The notes under the pieces are model-generated. The model saw only the letters and a list, made by a program, of their open reading frames with translations, ran no database searches and was not told the DNA's origin. Below, piece after piece: positions 1-9,654 of a stretch of DNA of 64,000 nt. Each line of letters begins with the position of its first letter. The stretch's first letter is position 1. Source of the DNA: CAYSCS01 sp964429695 (GTDB lineage: Bacteria; Acidobacteriota; Aminicenantia; Aminicenantales; Aminicenantaceae); NCBI GenBank assembly GCA_964429695.1, contig CAYSCS010000079.1, positions 1 through 64,000 on the forward strand, read 5' to 3'. Both the position numbers and the translations under genes were made by a program.

Positions 1-12
1 CCTGAGAATCGC

Positions 13-246
13 TTAGCCCTTTCTCTTTAACCTCTCCCAGTAAAGAGAGGATATCTTCTCCAGTAACTCTTGAATCTCACGGTAGTTTTTTACCCATTGG
101 CGCACAAGCTCTTCCTTCTCCCTGGGAATATAAAGCTCTTCAATCTTCCCCTCCTTGCCTCTAGTGAGAAAAAGAGAGAGGTGTTTTTCGCCTCTTCTAC
201 ATTTACAATTAGGCTTGCCGCAAACTCGTCCTCTTCCTCCTGACAA
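13..246 (-). pseudogene. Decayed DUF6788-type small IS-associated protein
   Basis: The 77-codon frame carries the Cys-rich signature CGKPNCKCRRGE followed by a basic helical tail (YIPREKEELVRQWVKNYRE), typical of the small protein encoded just before transposases in some insertion sequences. A second copy of this type, in an intact element, lies at 25398-25775. The frame can start only at a TTG (244-246), and the usual N-terminal helix is missing. A peptide that fits that helix (AETLSQLQRI) is readable on the same strand at about 246-275 but in another frame, so a frameshift has probably split the gene. The C-terminus and stop codon are present. A partner transposase would lie to the left, outside the window. 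Whether the element is alive cannot be judged from here. Confidence 0.5.
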
Positions 247-409
247 ATTCTTTGGAGCTGAGATAAGGTTTCAGCCGGGAGCGAGTTTCACATTCCTTCT
301 TTGTCATTTGTGATCTATACAGGATTTCCTCTCCATTCTGTTATATATTATATTTAGCAGATTAATTTGCTCAGGGCGTATCTGGCCGAGAAGAATATTT
401 TTTATTAGA

Positions 410-440
410 GAAACTTTAATTTGTTAAAAATTAAAGTTTC
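410..440. repeat. 13-bp perfect inverted repeat
   Basis: GAAACTTTAATTT (410-422) and its exact reverse complement (428-440) are separated by a 5-base loop, GTTAA. There is no T-run directly after it in either direction beyond the stem itself, so it is not a classical intrinsic terminator. It could be an operator for a dimeric regulator or a weak bidirectional terminator between the IS remnant and the next operon. Confidence 0.6.
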
Positions 441-481
441 GGAATCGCTGCTCTTAAGCCATCTTCAAAGCCCTCATTTAC

Positions 482-510
482 TTGATATTTATTTGTTTTT
501 CATTTAGCAT
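482..510 (+). promoter_or_regulatory. Candidate sigma70-type promoter for the A2M-pbpC operon
   Basis: TTGATA (482-487), a 17-base spacer and TAGCAT (505-510) lie about 30 bases upstream of the ATG at 540. The -35 is a good match; the -10 matches at 4 of 6 positions. Spacing is ideal, and the position fits the only sizeable gap before the operon. Confidence 0.4.
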
Positions 511-539
511 TTAGAAAAACATCAAAAAAGAGGGAAAGA

Positions 540-3500
540 ATGAAAAAATTTTTAGCTTTGTTTTTTTTCTTTATATGGATTATAGCCTCTCTTTCATCTC
601 CTTCCTGTAAAAAACAGAGTCTTCAAGAAAATACTTCGGAGAAAACTCTTCCTAAGGATACTGATGGTGACCTTCATGTAACCTTTGTCAGCCCTAAGGG
701 CCAGACTTCTTCTTCAAGGGAGACAGATTCAGTAGTGATAATGTTTGATAAAGCAATGATCCCACTTGAGGCACTTTCTCAAAAACAAGATATTTCCTTA
801 TTGAGTCTCGAGCCATCTTTCCCTGGCAAATATAGATGGCTGGGGGTAAAAACCCTGGCTTTCTCTCCAGAAAAGAGGCTCCCCTTTTCCACTGAGTTCA
901 GGGCTAAAATTCCGGCAGGAACAAAGTCCCTTGATGGCTCAGTATTAAGAGAAGATTTCACCTGGAATTTCCGGACTCTCCTTCCTGCCCTCATCAAGCA
1001 TATTCCTCAAAATAACCAAAAATGGGTAAAGCCAGATTCGCCTATCCTTCTCGTCTTCAACCAGCCAATACTTAAGGAAAAAGCAAAGGAATTCCTCTCT
1101 TTCTTAGAAGTAAGCGAATCAAGCGAAGAATCTATTTTAAATTTCAGAATCGAATCGCCCAGCAAAGAGCTACTCCAACAAGAATACATAGAAGCAGATC
1201 CAGAGCAAATCATGTTAATCATTCCTGAGAGTAAATTTAAACCTGGTTACACCTATTATGTAGAGGTAAAGCCAGGATTACTTGGAAAAGAAGGTTCTCT
1301 GGGAAGTGAAAAAAGTTATGTCTTCAAATTTGAATCTTACAGGAAGTTTAGGCTTGAAACTCTTGAAATTAAGGAAGCCCACAATCCTTATGAACCCCTC
1401 AAGTTTATCTTCTCCAATCCTGTTAGTTACAAAGAATTTATTTCAAAGGTGCGTTTTGAACCGCCGGTTGAAATCCCAGAGTATTACTCAAATTGGGAAT
1501 ATGCCGAGAGCACACTCTGGCTCAGCCTACCCCTTGAACCTGAAAAAGATTACACAGTTTTAATTCCTTCCGAACTAAAAGATGAGGTGGGTAATGAACT
1601 CGATGCAGACCTCAAATTCAGATTCTCAACGTCTGCCTATCCTCCTCATGTGCAAATAAACCCAGGGCAGGGAATTCTCGAAGCCTATGGAGGGCTGACT
1701 ATTCCTCTCTATGCCGTAAATGCAAGGAAAGTAGTAATAAGGGCAGCGAAGATAAACAAAGAAGAGATCATCCCTCTTCTAAATTCAGAAAAGGTATTCT
1801 GGTCAAGCGAAAAATTCAATTTTGAGAAATATCCATTTTCCCAAAAGACGCTGAGTCTTGAGCTAAAAAAGAATAGATACGAAGTACGACCGCTAGGAAT
1901 CGATGAATTTATTTCTAGAAGATTTGGGTTTATTTTTCTCGAAATAGACACCTTGCTGGAGAGTAAATGGGAGAGGTACCCCAAGACATTCTTACAGATA
2001 ACAGAGCTGGCTATCTCAGGTAAATTTTCCCCCGAAAACAATATCATCTGGGTCACCGAGCTAAAAACCGGAACTCCTGTAGAAGGAGCGGAGGTTGAGA
2101 TAAGAGACGACACCAACAAAACGCTCTGGAAAGGCAGGACAGATGAAGAAGGAAAAGCTCAGACCCCGGGATGGGCTAAATTCGGGCTTAAACCCAAGAG
2201 TCGCTGGGACACACCGCGTCAATGGGTTTTTGCCCAACGAGGAGACGATATTGCTTTTTCAAACTCTGAGTGGGGGACAGGAATCTATCCCTATAGATTC
2301 GGAATTAATTATGAGTGGTATCCCCAGCCCACTAAAATAGAAGGATATATATTTTCTGAAAAAGGTATTTACCGAGTCGGGGAGAAAGTTCATCTTAAAG
2401 GGATTTTCAGACAGAGGGAAAAAGGGGAATGGCGATTGCCTGCTCAGAAGGAGATTGAATGCGAAATTCAAGACCCATTTAATAAGACTGTATTCAAACA
2501 AAACCTTAACCTTGACCGCTTTGGCTCGTTTGAGACTGATTTTGAAACAGAGAAAGGAGCTCCCCTGGGCTCTTATGAAGTCAGGGCAAAATTTAAGCCT
2601 CTAGTCAAGGATGAAGAACCAACCACAATCACCTCTTCTTTCCGCATAGAAGCATTTAGAGGTGCAGAGTTTGAAGTACATCTCAAGAGCAGGAAAGAAA
2701 GCTATATTTTTGGAGAAAAATACCAGGCTGAAGTTTCTGGTTCATATCTCTACGGCGGAGCCATGGAGGGACAAAAGGTCTCCTGGCATCTACGACTCAA
2801 CCCATCATCCTTTGTTCCACCCGGATATAAAGATTATGTGTTTGGAAACCAGATTGATAGATGGGAAAGGTATGAAGAACAAGAAAGCCGGCTCATCCAT
2901 TCAGGAGAAGCAACTCTTAATAAACAGGGTAAGTACGAAATATCAGCTAACCTCATTCCAGAGAAAGAAAAAGATTCAGTTTTAGCTACCCTCGAAGCCA
3001 CTGTGGAAGACCCGGGCAGAAGAAGCGTCTCGACAAGGATTGAGACTATGGTTCATAGAGGCGAATATTACATTGGCCTTAGACCGAGCGCCTTTCTCCA
3101 TGAAAAAGGAAAGGAACTCACTGTGGAGATAATCTCAACAACTCCCGACGGTAATCTTATCCCTTCTCAGGAAATAGTCCTTAAACTTTTAAGAAGAGAA
3201 TGGCATTCTGTAAAGAAGGCGGGAATTGGAGGGTACCGCTGGATAAGCGAAAAAAAGGATACAGAAATAGAAACCAAAGAACTCCGAACAGGAGATTCTC
3301 CCCTCCAAATTTCCTTCACCCCTGAAAAGGCCGGTCTCTATATTCTCATCGCCCGAGGTGCAGATTCGTTCCAAAATGATATTTCAACCTCTACTTATTT
3401 TTATGTGGTAGGCAGAGATTATGTAGCCTGGGAGAGGAAAGACGATGATATTCTCGAACTGGTTACTGATAAGGATACCTATCAACCAGGTGAGATGGCG

Positions 3501-6218
3501 GAAATTCTGATTAAATCCCCCTATGAAAGAGCAATGGCGCTCATGACTATAGAACGTGAATTCATAATAGAACAGAGGGTGATGGAGATTGAAGGAAGCA
3601 CCTCTCGCATAAGATTGCCAATAAAGGCTGAATATATTCCCAATGTTTATCTCTCTCTTCTCCTTGTCCAGGGCAGAACCTCGGTTGAAGCTAAAGACAC
3701 AAGAGAGGACCTGGGAAAGCCCTCATTCAAAATAGGCTACACAAGCTTAAAAGTCGATCCTTCTGAAAAAAGATTGAGGATCGTAATCAGCAAGGATAAA
3801 GAAGTTTATAAACCGAAAGAAAAAGTGAGGCTTAATTTAAAAGTCAAAGATTCTCAGGGACGCGGCACCCATGCCTGTCTCTCAGTGGCAGTAGTGGATG
3901 TGGGAATCCTAAACATAATCGGATATCAGACGCCAGATCCCTTTTCCCATTTTTATGCTGAGAAGCCTCTCTCTGTTCAAACTTCAGACACAAGACTTCA
4001 TCTCATCGGGCAGAGGGAATACGGGAAAAAGGGAGAAGAAGTGGGCGGTGGCGCTGAGGAGGAAAAAGCAATGGCTCCCTTAGCCTTTCTCGCAGAGGTT
4101 GAACTTAGAGGTGATTTCAGAGCCACTGCTTACTGGAACCCTTCCCTTATCACTGATGATGAAGGGAATGCGAATATCGAGTTTATTCTTCCTGATAACC
4201 TTACCACCTTTCGCATCATGACTGTGGCACAGACTGAGGATAGCCGTTTTGGGAGGCAGGAATCCACCTTCAAGGTTTCTAAACCTCTCCTTCTCCTTCC
4301 TTCTCTTCCCCGCTTTATTAGAGTCGGGGATAGATTCGAAGGGGGTGTCACAATCCACAGCAATTCCTCTGAAAAAGGAAATGTACTCATAAACTGTGAG
4401 GCAGAAGGGATTTCGCTCTTAGAGAAAAAGCCAATAAAGAAATTTTCTCTTCTCGCGGGAGAGGCAAGAGAAATCTTATTTCCCTTTGAGGCACTTCAGC
4501 CAGGGATAGCTAATTTATCTTTCCGAGCTCAAATGGGAAAAGAAACAGATGGTCTTCAAATAACAATCCCTATTGAATTGCCACGTGCTAGCGAGACAGT
4601 TGCCACTTCTGGCGAAGCCAAGGAATCATTGATAGAAAAAATTAGCATACCTGAGAATGTTTTCCATTCTGAAAGCAAACTAGAATTTCGAGCTTCCTCA
4701 TCTTTGCTCTCTGGGCTCAAAGGATGTGTAGATTATCTCACTGAATATCCTTTTCTCTGTCTTGAGCAACAAGTCTCTTCAATCTTACCTTATTTAGTGG
4801 CTTCAAATATCATTCAAGATTTTCAGCTGAGTAAATTTAACAGGGAACAAATCTCACAATATGTTCAAGAAACGATTAACGAATTCACCAAATACCAGAA
4901 AGAAAACGGCGGATTTGGCCTCTGGATTGATTCTACCTCTGATTCACCTTTTTTAACCTGCTTCACTGTCTTTGCTCTCTTAAAGGCGAAAGATCAAGGA
5001 TACGAAGTAAACGAATATACTTTGAATCAATCGCAAAAATATCTGAGGCAGCTTGTGCGAGGAAGGCTTCAGATGAAAAACTATCCTTATAGCTTAAGAT
5101 CATGGAAAACAACGCAAGCTTTTGCTCTTTACATCCTTGGCCTTCTCCATGACCCTCACCCCTCATTCGTAGAGAAGCTTTTCACCGAAAGAGAGGAGCT
5201 TTCTCTTTTCGGAAAAACCTTATTACTCAAAGCCCTCTACCATGGAAGAGGAAATAAAGATGCTCAGGATGCCCTATTTGAAGAACTGATGAATAAAATT
5301 AAAGTAACCCCCACTGATGCTCATTTTGAAGATGACGAAGGAGAAAGAGGAGGGTGGATTTATTCCTCCAACCTCAGGACAACATCCTTTATCCTCCAGA
5401 GTATGATTGAAATTGGAAGGGAGCATCCTCTCATGTCCAATATTTCTAAGTGGATCGTTAAAAGGAAGAAGGCAGGCAAGTGGGCTTCTACGCAGGAAAA
5501 TTTTTACGCCTTCTATGCACTAAACGAGTTTTACAAAAAATATGAAGGAGAAAAGCCAGATTTCAAGCTGAAAGTACTCCTCAAGGACGAGGCTCTCCTT
5601 GAAGAAGCATTCAGAGGGAAAGAAGAGAAAGTAATCACTTGCGAGAAATCTCTGAAGCACTTCACACCTGGAGAGGTTATTCCGCTCAAAATTTATAAAG
5701 ATGGGTTTGGTCCTCTTTTCTATGAAACGAGAATGACATATGCTCCTAAATATAGGTTCGAGCCACTTGATGAAGGAATTGTAGTTCACAAAGAAATAAA
5801 ATCTATGGAAGGGAAGCCCCTTGAATACATAAAAGCAGGGTCACTCATCATTGTTACCCTTAAGGTCATAGTTCCTCAGGAAAGCTTGTTTGTGGTGATA
5901 GAAGACCCGCTTCCTGCGGGATTTGAGGCTGTGAACCCTACCTTTATCACAGAAAGCGAGGAGGAACAGAGGAGGCTTCAGGAAATGCAGAGAGATGTAG
6001 AAAGATATTGGTGGCAGGGGTTCAATCACATAGAAATGCATGATAACAAGGTCTTGCTCTTTGCCGATAGTCTCCCTTCTGGCGTTCATACGCATAGCTA
6101 CATGGCAAGAGCCCTAACACCCGGAATCTTTAATTCACCTGGGACAAAGGCAGAGCAGATGTATTCACCTGAAGTCTTTGGTAGGGCGCCTGAAGTGAAA
6201 GTGGAAATTAGAAAATGA
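540..6218 (+). CDS. Bacterial alpha-2-macroglobulin family lipoprotein (YfhM-like)
   Basis: Bacterial alpha-2-macroglobulins are periplasmic protease traps that covalently capture attacking proteases through a buried thioester. The 1892-residue length, long series of beta-rich macroglobulin (MG) domains, and thioester motif CLEQ at about Cys1407-Gln1410 identify the family. The thioester lies at the start of a helical region with the expected alpha/alpha toroid character (about residues 1390-1680), followed by a receptor-binding-like C-terminal beta domain. The N-terminus (MKKFLALFFFFIWIIASL) is a signal sequence ending near SSPSC, so a lipidated Cys23 is likely although the lipobox is not canonical. 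A 4-bp ATGA overlap couples it to the PBP1C gene, the classical arrangement. Family assignment is firm; protease specificity of the bait region is unknown. Confidence 0.95.
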   Translation: MKKFLALFFFFIWIIASLSSPSCKKQSLQENTSEKTLPKDTDGDLHVTFVSPKGQTSSSRETDSVVIMFDKAMIPLEALSQKQDISLLSLEPSFPGKYRWLGVKTLAFSPEKRLPFSTEFRAKIPAGTKSLDGSVLREDFTWNFRTLLPALIKHIPQNNQKWVKPDSPILLVFNQPILKEKAKEFLSFLEVSESSEESILNFRIESPSKELLQQEYIEADPEQIMLIIPESKFKPGYTYYVEVKPGLLGKEGSLGSEKSYVFKFESYRKFRLETLEIKEAHNPYEPLKFIFSNPVSYKEFISKVRFEPPVEIPEYYSNWEYAESTLWLSLPLEPEKDYTVLIPSELKDEVGNELDADLKFRFSTSAYPPHVQINPGQGILEAYGGLTIPLYAVNARKVVIRAAKINKEEIIPLLNSEKVFWSSEKFNFEKYPFSQKTLSLELKKNRYEVRPLGIDEFISRRFGFIFLEIDTLLESKWERYPKTFLQITELAISGKFSPENNIIWVTELKTGTPVEGAEVEIRDDTNKTLWKGRTDEEGKAQTPGWAKFGLKPKSRWDTPRQWVFAQRGDDIAFSNSEWGTGIYPYRFGINYEWYPQPTKIEGYIFSEKGIYRVGEKVHLKGIFRQREKGEWRLPAQKEIECEIQDPFNKTVFKQNLNLDRFGSFETDFETEKGAPLGSYEVRAKFKPLVKDEEPTTITSSFRIEAFRGAEFEVHLKSRKESYIFGEKYQAEVSGSYLYGGAMEGQKVSWHLRLNPSSFVPPGYKDYVFGNQIDRWERYEEQESRLIHSGEATLNKQGKYEISANLIPEKEKDSVLATLEATVEDPGRRSVSTRIETMVHRGEYYIGLRPSAFLHEKGKELTVEIISTTPDGNLIPSQEIVLKLLRREWHSVKKAGIGGYRWISEKKDTEIETKELRTGDSPLQISFTPEKAGLYILIARGADSFQNDISTSTYFYVVGRDYVAWERKDDDILELVTDKDTYQPGEMAEILIKSPYERAMALMTIEREFIIEQRVMEIEGSTSRIRLPIKAEYIPNVYLSLLLVQGRTSVEAKDTREDLGKPSFKIGYTSLKVDPSEKRLRIVISKDKEVYKPKEKVRLNLKVKDSQGRGTHACLSVAVVDVGILNIIGYQTPDPFSHFYAEKPLSVQTSDTRLHLIGQREYGKKGEEVGGGAEEEKAMAPLAFLAEVELRGDFRATAYWNPSLITDDEGNANIEFILPDNLTTFRIMTVAQTEDSRFGRQESTFKVSKPLLLLPSLPRFIRVGDRFEGGVTIHSNSSEKGNVLINCEAEGISLLEKKPIKKFSLLAGEAREILFPFEALQPGIANLSFRAQMGKETDGLQITIPIELPRASETVATSGEAKESLIEKISIPENVFHSESKLEFRASSSLLSGLKGCVDYLTEYPFLCLEQQVSSILPYLVASNIIQDFQLSKFNREQISQYVQETINEFTKYQKENGGFGLWIDSTSDSPFLTCFTVFALLKAKDQGYEVNEYTLNQSQKYLRQLVRGRLQMKNYPYSLRSWKTTQAFALYILGLLHDPHPSFVEKLFTEREELSLFGKTLLLKALYHGRGNKDAQDALFEELMNKIKVTPTDAHFEDDEGERGGWIYSSNLRTTSFILQSMIEIGREHPLMSNISKWIVKRKKAGKWASTQENFYAFYALNEFYKKYEGEKPDFKLKVLLKDEALLEEAFRGKEEKVITCEKSLKHFTPGEVIPLKIYKDGFGPLFYETRMTYAPKYRFEPLDEGIVVHKEIKSMEGKPLEYIKAGSLIIVTLKVIVPQESLFVVIEDPLPAGFEAVNPTFITESEEEQRRLQEMQRDVERYWWQGFNHIEMHDNKVLLFADSLPSGVHTHSYMARALTPGIFNSPGTKAEQMYSPEVFGRAPEVKVEIRK

Positions 6219-8464
6219 TCAGAAAAGTATTAATCTCTTTTTTAATTTTTCTTGTGGGCATAACATCGTCGCTTTATCTTCCCTTTCCTAAAACCAAGTT
6301 GACCCCTACACCTGGAATCTCGCTTCTTATTGTAGATAGAAATAACATATTGCTTAGAGAAGTTCTTTCTGATGAAGGTGGCTACTGTCAATGGATTTCC
6401 CTTGAGAAAATTCCTGTTTTCCTCATCAAAGCAACTTTAGTTGCAGAAGATAGACACTTCTTCCTTCACCCTGGAATTAATGCTTTCGCCATAACAAGGT
6501 CTCTTATAAAAAATGTAATGGCAGGGAGGATTGTTTCAGGAGGTTCTACCATAACGCAGCAACTAATAAGAAACATTTATCGTGAGCCTAGGACTATTTT
6601 CTCCAAAATGAGAGAGGCATGGCTTTCGCTGAGATTGGAAAGGACTATTTCCAAGGAAGAAATTTTGGAACAGTATTTAAACAGAGTTTACTACGGGAAC
6701 AGTGCATATGGAATCGAAGCAGCCTCAAGGTTATACTTTGATAAACATTGTGCTGACCTCAGTCTTGCTGAAAGCTGTTTTTTAGCTTCCCTTCCTCGCT
6801 CTCCATCAAGGCTCAACCCTTTCAGACAATTCCAGGAAATAAAAAAAAGACAGAAAGTCCTCATCAGAAAGATGTTTCAGCGAGGATTCATAAACAAACA
6901 GGAAATGATGAGAGCTCTGGAAGAAAAAGTATCCATTTGTCCCGAAGTAAAAAAATTTCGCGCTCCTCATTTCTGCGATTTCATCTTGAAGAAAATTCCT
7001 CATGAGGAAAGAAGGGAGCTCTCTCTGATCCGAACTTCCCTTGACTACTCTCTCCAAGAAAAAGTCGAGAATCTGGTGAGAAACCATCTTAAATCGATAG
7101 AAGAAAAAGGGGCAACTAATGCGGCTGTGATTGTGCTTGAAAATTCTACAGGAGAGATATTGTCTATGCTTGGTTCAAAGGACTTTTTTGATTCAAGATT
7201 AGATGGTCAAGTAAACGCCGCCCTTTCTTTACGTCAACCCGGCTCAACATTAAAGCCCTTTACTTATGGTCTTGCCTTGGAAAATGGGATGACTGCAGCC
7301 ACAATCATAGATGATGTAGAAATTCAATTCCCAACTCCCCGTGGATTTTATATTCCCTTGAATTATGACAGAAAATATCATGGCCCTCTGCGTTTAAGAC
7401 ATGCGCTTGCCTGTTCTTATAATATCCCTGCTGTCTCTTTATTAGAAAAGCTAGGGCCTGACTTTCTTTTTAAAAAGTTGAATGAAATGGGATTCACCAG
7501 TCTAAATCAAAGCCCAAATTTTTACGGCTTAGGACTTACCTTAGGAAACGGAGAAGTAACCCTTCTTGAGCTCGTAAATGCTTATTCTACCCTAGCCCGA
7601 GGCGGGATTTATTTTAAGGAAAAGACATTCTTAAGGATTGAAGACATAAGGCACAGAGAGGTTAATAAATATGAGATAAGCAAAAAACAAAGGTCATTCT
7701 CGCCTCAGGTTGCTTATCTTATTACCCACATACTCATGGACAAGGATGCCCGTATTCCCTCTTTTGGCTACAATTCACCTCTTAACTTCTCCTTTGAATG
7801 TGCAGTGAAGACAGGGACTTCAAAGAACTTTAGAGATAATTGGACTCTGGGGTACACACCTCGTTTCACTGTGGGAACTTGGGTCGGGAATTTTGACGGT
7901 TCTCCAATGCACAACATCTCAGGGGTTTCTGGTTCGGGCCCGCTTTTTAGAGACATCATGTATCTCTTAGAAAAAGGAAAACCCGAAGAAAAGTTTAAAG
8001 AGCCTCCTGGTCTTATTCAAAAAAATATCTGCCCTATTTCTGGAAAACTGCCAACATCAGGGTGTCCCGGAAGCATCAAGGAATTATTCATCCAAGGTAG
8101 TGAGCCTAAAGAACATTGTCCTCTCCATCAAATAAACGAATTCAACCAGAGGATAGAAAATAGGCCTCCACGCCGTGAAAAGGGCTCTCTAATAAGAATA
8201 ATTTTTCCTGCAAATGGAGATTCATTCAAAATAGACCCCATTCTCAAGAAAGAGTATCAAATAATAAAGTTCAAAGCCATAGTAGATGAAAATCTCAAGT
8301 CAATACCCATAGAATGGTGGTTAAACGATAAAAAAATCGGCATCTCCCATACCCCTCATTTTTTCTCTTGGAAAATTGAATGTGGGACTTTCACTCTTAA
8401 GGCAAGGGCACACGTGGGAAAGAACATGATCGAGACTGCTCCTCTAAAGTTCAGTGTCTTTTAA
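6215..8464 (+). CDS. pbpC: Penicillin-binding protein 1C (peptidoglycan glycosyltransferase/transpeptidase)
   Basis: Bifunctional class A-like PBP that polymerises lipid II and carries a transpeptidase fold. After one N-terminal membrane helix (residues 5-22), the GT51 domain shows the catalytic Glu of AEDRHFFLHPG (Glu78) and GGSTITQQLIRN. The penicillin-binding domain has SxxK as RQPGSTLKP (Ser344/Lys347), SxN as SYN, and KTGTSKNF (Lys532). The last ~85 residues match the position and size of the C-terminal PBP1C domain (BiPBP_C). The start codon overlaps the stop of the alpha-2-macroglobulin gene (ATGA), so the two are made together. PBP1C is thought to repair the wall at sites where the protease trap is needed. 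All catalytic motifs are intact. Confidence 0.95.
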   Translation: MIRKVLISFLIFLVGITSSLYLPFPKTKLTPTPGISLLIVDRNNILLREVLSDEGGYCQWISLEKIPVFLIKATLVAEDRHFFLHPGINAFAITRSLIKNVMAGRIVSGGSTITQQLIRNIYREPRTIFSKMREAWLSLRLERTISKEEILEQYLNRVYYGNSAYGIEAASRLYFDKHCADLSLAESCFLASLPRSPSRLNPFRQFQEIKKRQKVLIRKMFQRGFINKQEMMRALEEKVSICPEVKKFRAPHFCDFILKKIPHEERRELSLIRTSLDYSLQEKVENLVRNHLKSIEEKGATNAAVIVLENSTGEILSMLGSKDFFDSRLDGQVNAALSLRQPGSTLKPFTYGLALENGMTAATIIDDVEIQFPTPRGFYIPLNYDRKYHGPLRLRHALACSYNIPAVSLLEKLGPDFLFKKLNEMGFTSLNQSPNFYGLGLTLGNGEVTLLELVNAYSTLARGGIYFKEKTFLRIEDIRHREVNKYEISKKQRSFSPQVAYLITHILMDKDARIPSFGYNSPLNFSFECAVKTGTSKNFRDNWTLGYTPRFTVGTWVGNFDGSPMHNISGVSGSGPLFRDIMYLLEKGKPEEKFKEPPGLIQKNICPISGKLPTSGCPGSIKELFIQGSEPKEHCPLHQINEFNQRIENRPPRREKGSLIRIIFPANGDSFKIDPILKKEYQIIKFKAIVDENLKSIPIEWWLNDKKIGISHTPHFFSWKIECGTFTLKARAHVGKNMIETAPLKFSVF

Positions 8465-8563
8465 GGAAAATAAGGTTAGAAGAAAAATATCTTTAAAAAA
8501 AATGTATGTTTTTATACAAACTCAAGCGAAAATCTACTTTCAAGGAAAGGAGGAAGAAGCTAA

Positions 8564-8956
8564 ATGAAAAAAGTAATTAAGACAGATAATGCTCCTCAGG
8601 CTATAGGCCCTTATTCACAAGCAATAGAGGTTGATGGGTTCATTTTTGTTTCTGGACAAATTCCCCTTGACCCTTCATCCGGTGAAATTAGCAAGGGAAA
8701 AATAGAAGAACAAACGCGCCTTGTACTCAAAAATTTAAAGGCTGTTCTTGAAGCTGGAGGAAGCTCTCTTGAAGAAGTTGTTAAATGCACCGTATTTCTT
8801 CAAGACATGGAGGATTTCGGACAAATCAACTCGGTTTATGCTGAGTTCTTCAAACCTCCTTATCCTGCCAGAGCTGCAGTTCAAGTTGCGCGTCTTCCCA
8901 AAGATGTAAAAATTGAAATAGAGGCGATTGCCATGAAGAAAAACAGGATTAGATAG
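8564..8956 (+). CDS. ridA: RidA family reactive intermediate/imine deaminase
   Basis: A 130-residue YjgF/YER057c/UK114 family protein. RidA hydrolyses reactive enamine/imine intermediates released by PLP enzymes such as threonine dehydratase. The sequence shows the family signatures APQAIGPYSQAI near the N-terminus and PARAAVQVARLP with the substrate-binding Arg103 near the C-terminus. A strong Shine-Dalgarno (AGGAGG) sits just before the ATG. It lies 99 bases after pbpC, far enough to have its own promoter, though I do not see a clear one. Probably a cytosolic trimer, as in the family. Confidence 0.95.
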   Translation: MKKVIKTDNAPQAIGPYSQAIEVDGFIFVSGQIPLDPSSGEISKGKIEEQTRLVLKNLKAVLEAGGSSLEEVVKCTVFLQDMEDFGQINSVYAEFFKPPYPARAAVQVARLPKDVKIEIEAIAMKKNRIR

Positions 8957-9030
8957 CCTACAATCAGAAAAACTCCTTTTCCCTCTGTTTTAGTTGTTAA
9001 AAAAACACAAATTGAATAAAATATTATTCA

Positions 9031-9249
9031 ATGCCAATCTACGAATTTCTCTGCGATAAGTGTGGGAATAAATTTGAAGTCTTGTGTACTATAGGGAAGG
9101 AGAAGGGAATAAGCTGTGGAGAATGCGGGAGTAAAGAAATAAGGAAGCTCCTCTCTTCCTTCGGTATAGGGGGAGGAAGCATCCGGCTGCGCTCCTCTTC
9201 ACCAGCATGTTCCTCCTGTGTAACAAAATCCTGTAGCACTTGCAAGTAG
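9031..9249 (+). CDS. FmdB family zinc ribbon protein
   Basis: A 72-residue protein beginning MPIYEFLCDKCGNKFE, the hallmark of the FmdB/CxxC regulatory-protein family. Two CxxC knuckles (Cys8/Cys11 and Cys29/Cys32) can bind one zinc. The C-terminal tail is Gly/Ser-rich with four further cysteines (SSPACSSCVTKSCSTCK), which is common in the family and could hold a second metal. Function is not established for the family despite the name (formamidase regulation). No clear operon partner. Confidence 0.88.
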   Translation: MPIYEFLCDKCGNKFEVLCTIGKEKGISCGECGSKEIRKLLSSFGIGGGSIRLRSSSPACSSCVTKSCSTCK

Positions 9250-9654
9250 AAGCGTAGAAGATGTTTTCTTAACTGAAATTGCACTTCAAAAAGTACCGTT
9301 CCTTTCATCTTATGAGCAATGATGAGAATAACCTAAAATTCGGGTCACAAGCTTCCCAGTGGAAAGCTTTAATATTTTCAAGAAGAAACATTAATTCCCA
9401 TTTAGACTCCTCCTTCGTCACTCTCAATAAACATACCTCTTTATTATAAGCTAATTTATTCTTAAGCTCATTCAATCCTTAAGACTCGAGAGAGCCAAAC
9501 TAAATACACCCCTTCTTCATCAAGAATCGAGAAAATCATCAAGAGCATTAGATAAATCTTGAATCCTGCTCCCATAATTTGCCGATTGATGCCTTCGTTT
9601 CTCCCCTGTCTACCTTTCTTGACTTTATTACAGCCTTCAATAATCATATCTTTC
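9250..9654. other. Intergenic region before hyuA
   Basis: About 400 AT-rich bases with no convincing gene on either strand. A short minus-strand frame at 9468-9695 overlaps the hyuA start and has no recognisable features. A weak promoter-like TTGACT occurs about 35 bases before the hyuA ATG but lacks a well-spaced -10. Confidence 0.5.

Larger units (their letters stand above)
247..539. other. Intergenic region upstream of the alpha-2-macroglobulin operon
   Basis: AT-rich stretch without a convincing gene. It holds the lost N-terminal frame of the DUF6788-type gene at its left end, a 13-bp inverted repeat (410-440) and a candidate promoter (482-510). Nothing else is recognisable. Confidence 0.6.

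Noticed and set aside
8503..8518. TGTAT/ATACA hairpin between pbpC and ridA as a terminator
   Set aside because: A 5-bp AT-rich stem with the T-run inside the loop rather than after the stem cannot act as an intrinsic terminator.
9559..9654. N-terminal extension of HyuA from an upstream start
   Set aside because: The 32 extra residues (Pro- and Leu-rich) do not resemble the family, and the ASKHA strand begins right after the ATG at 9655.
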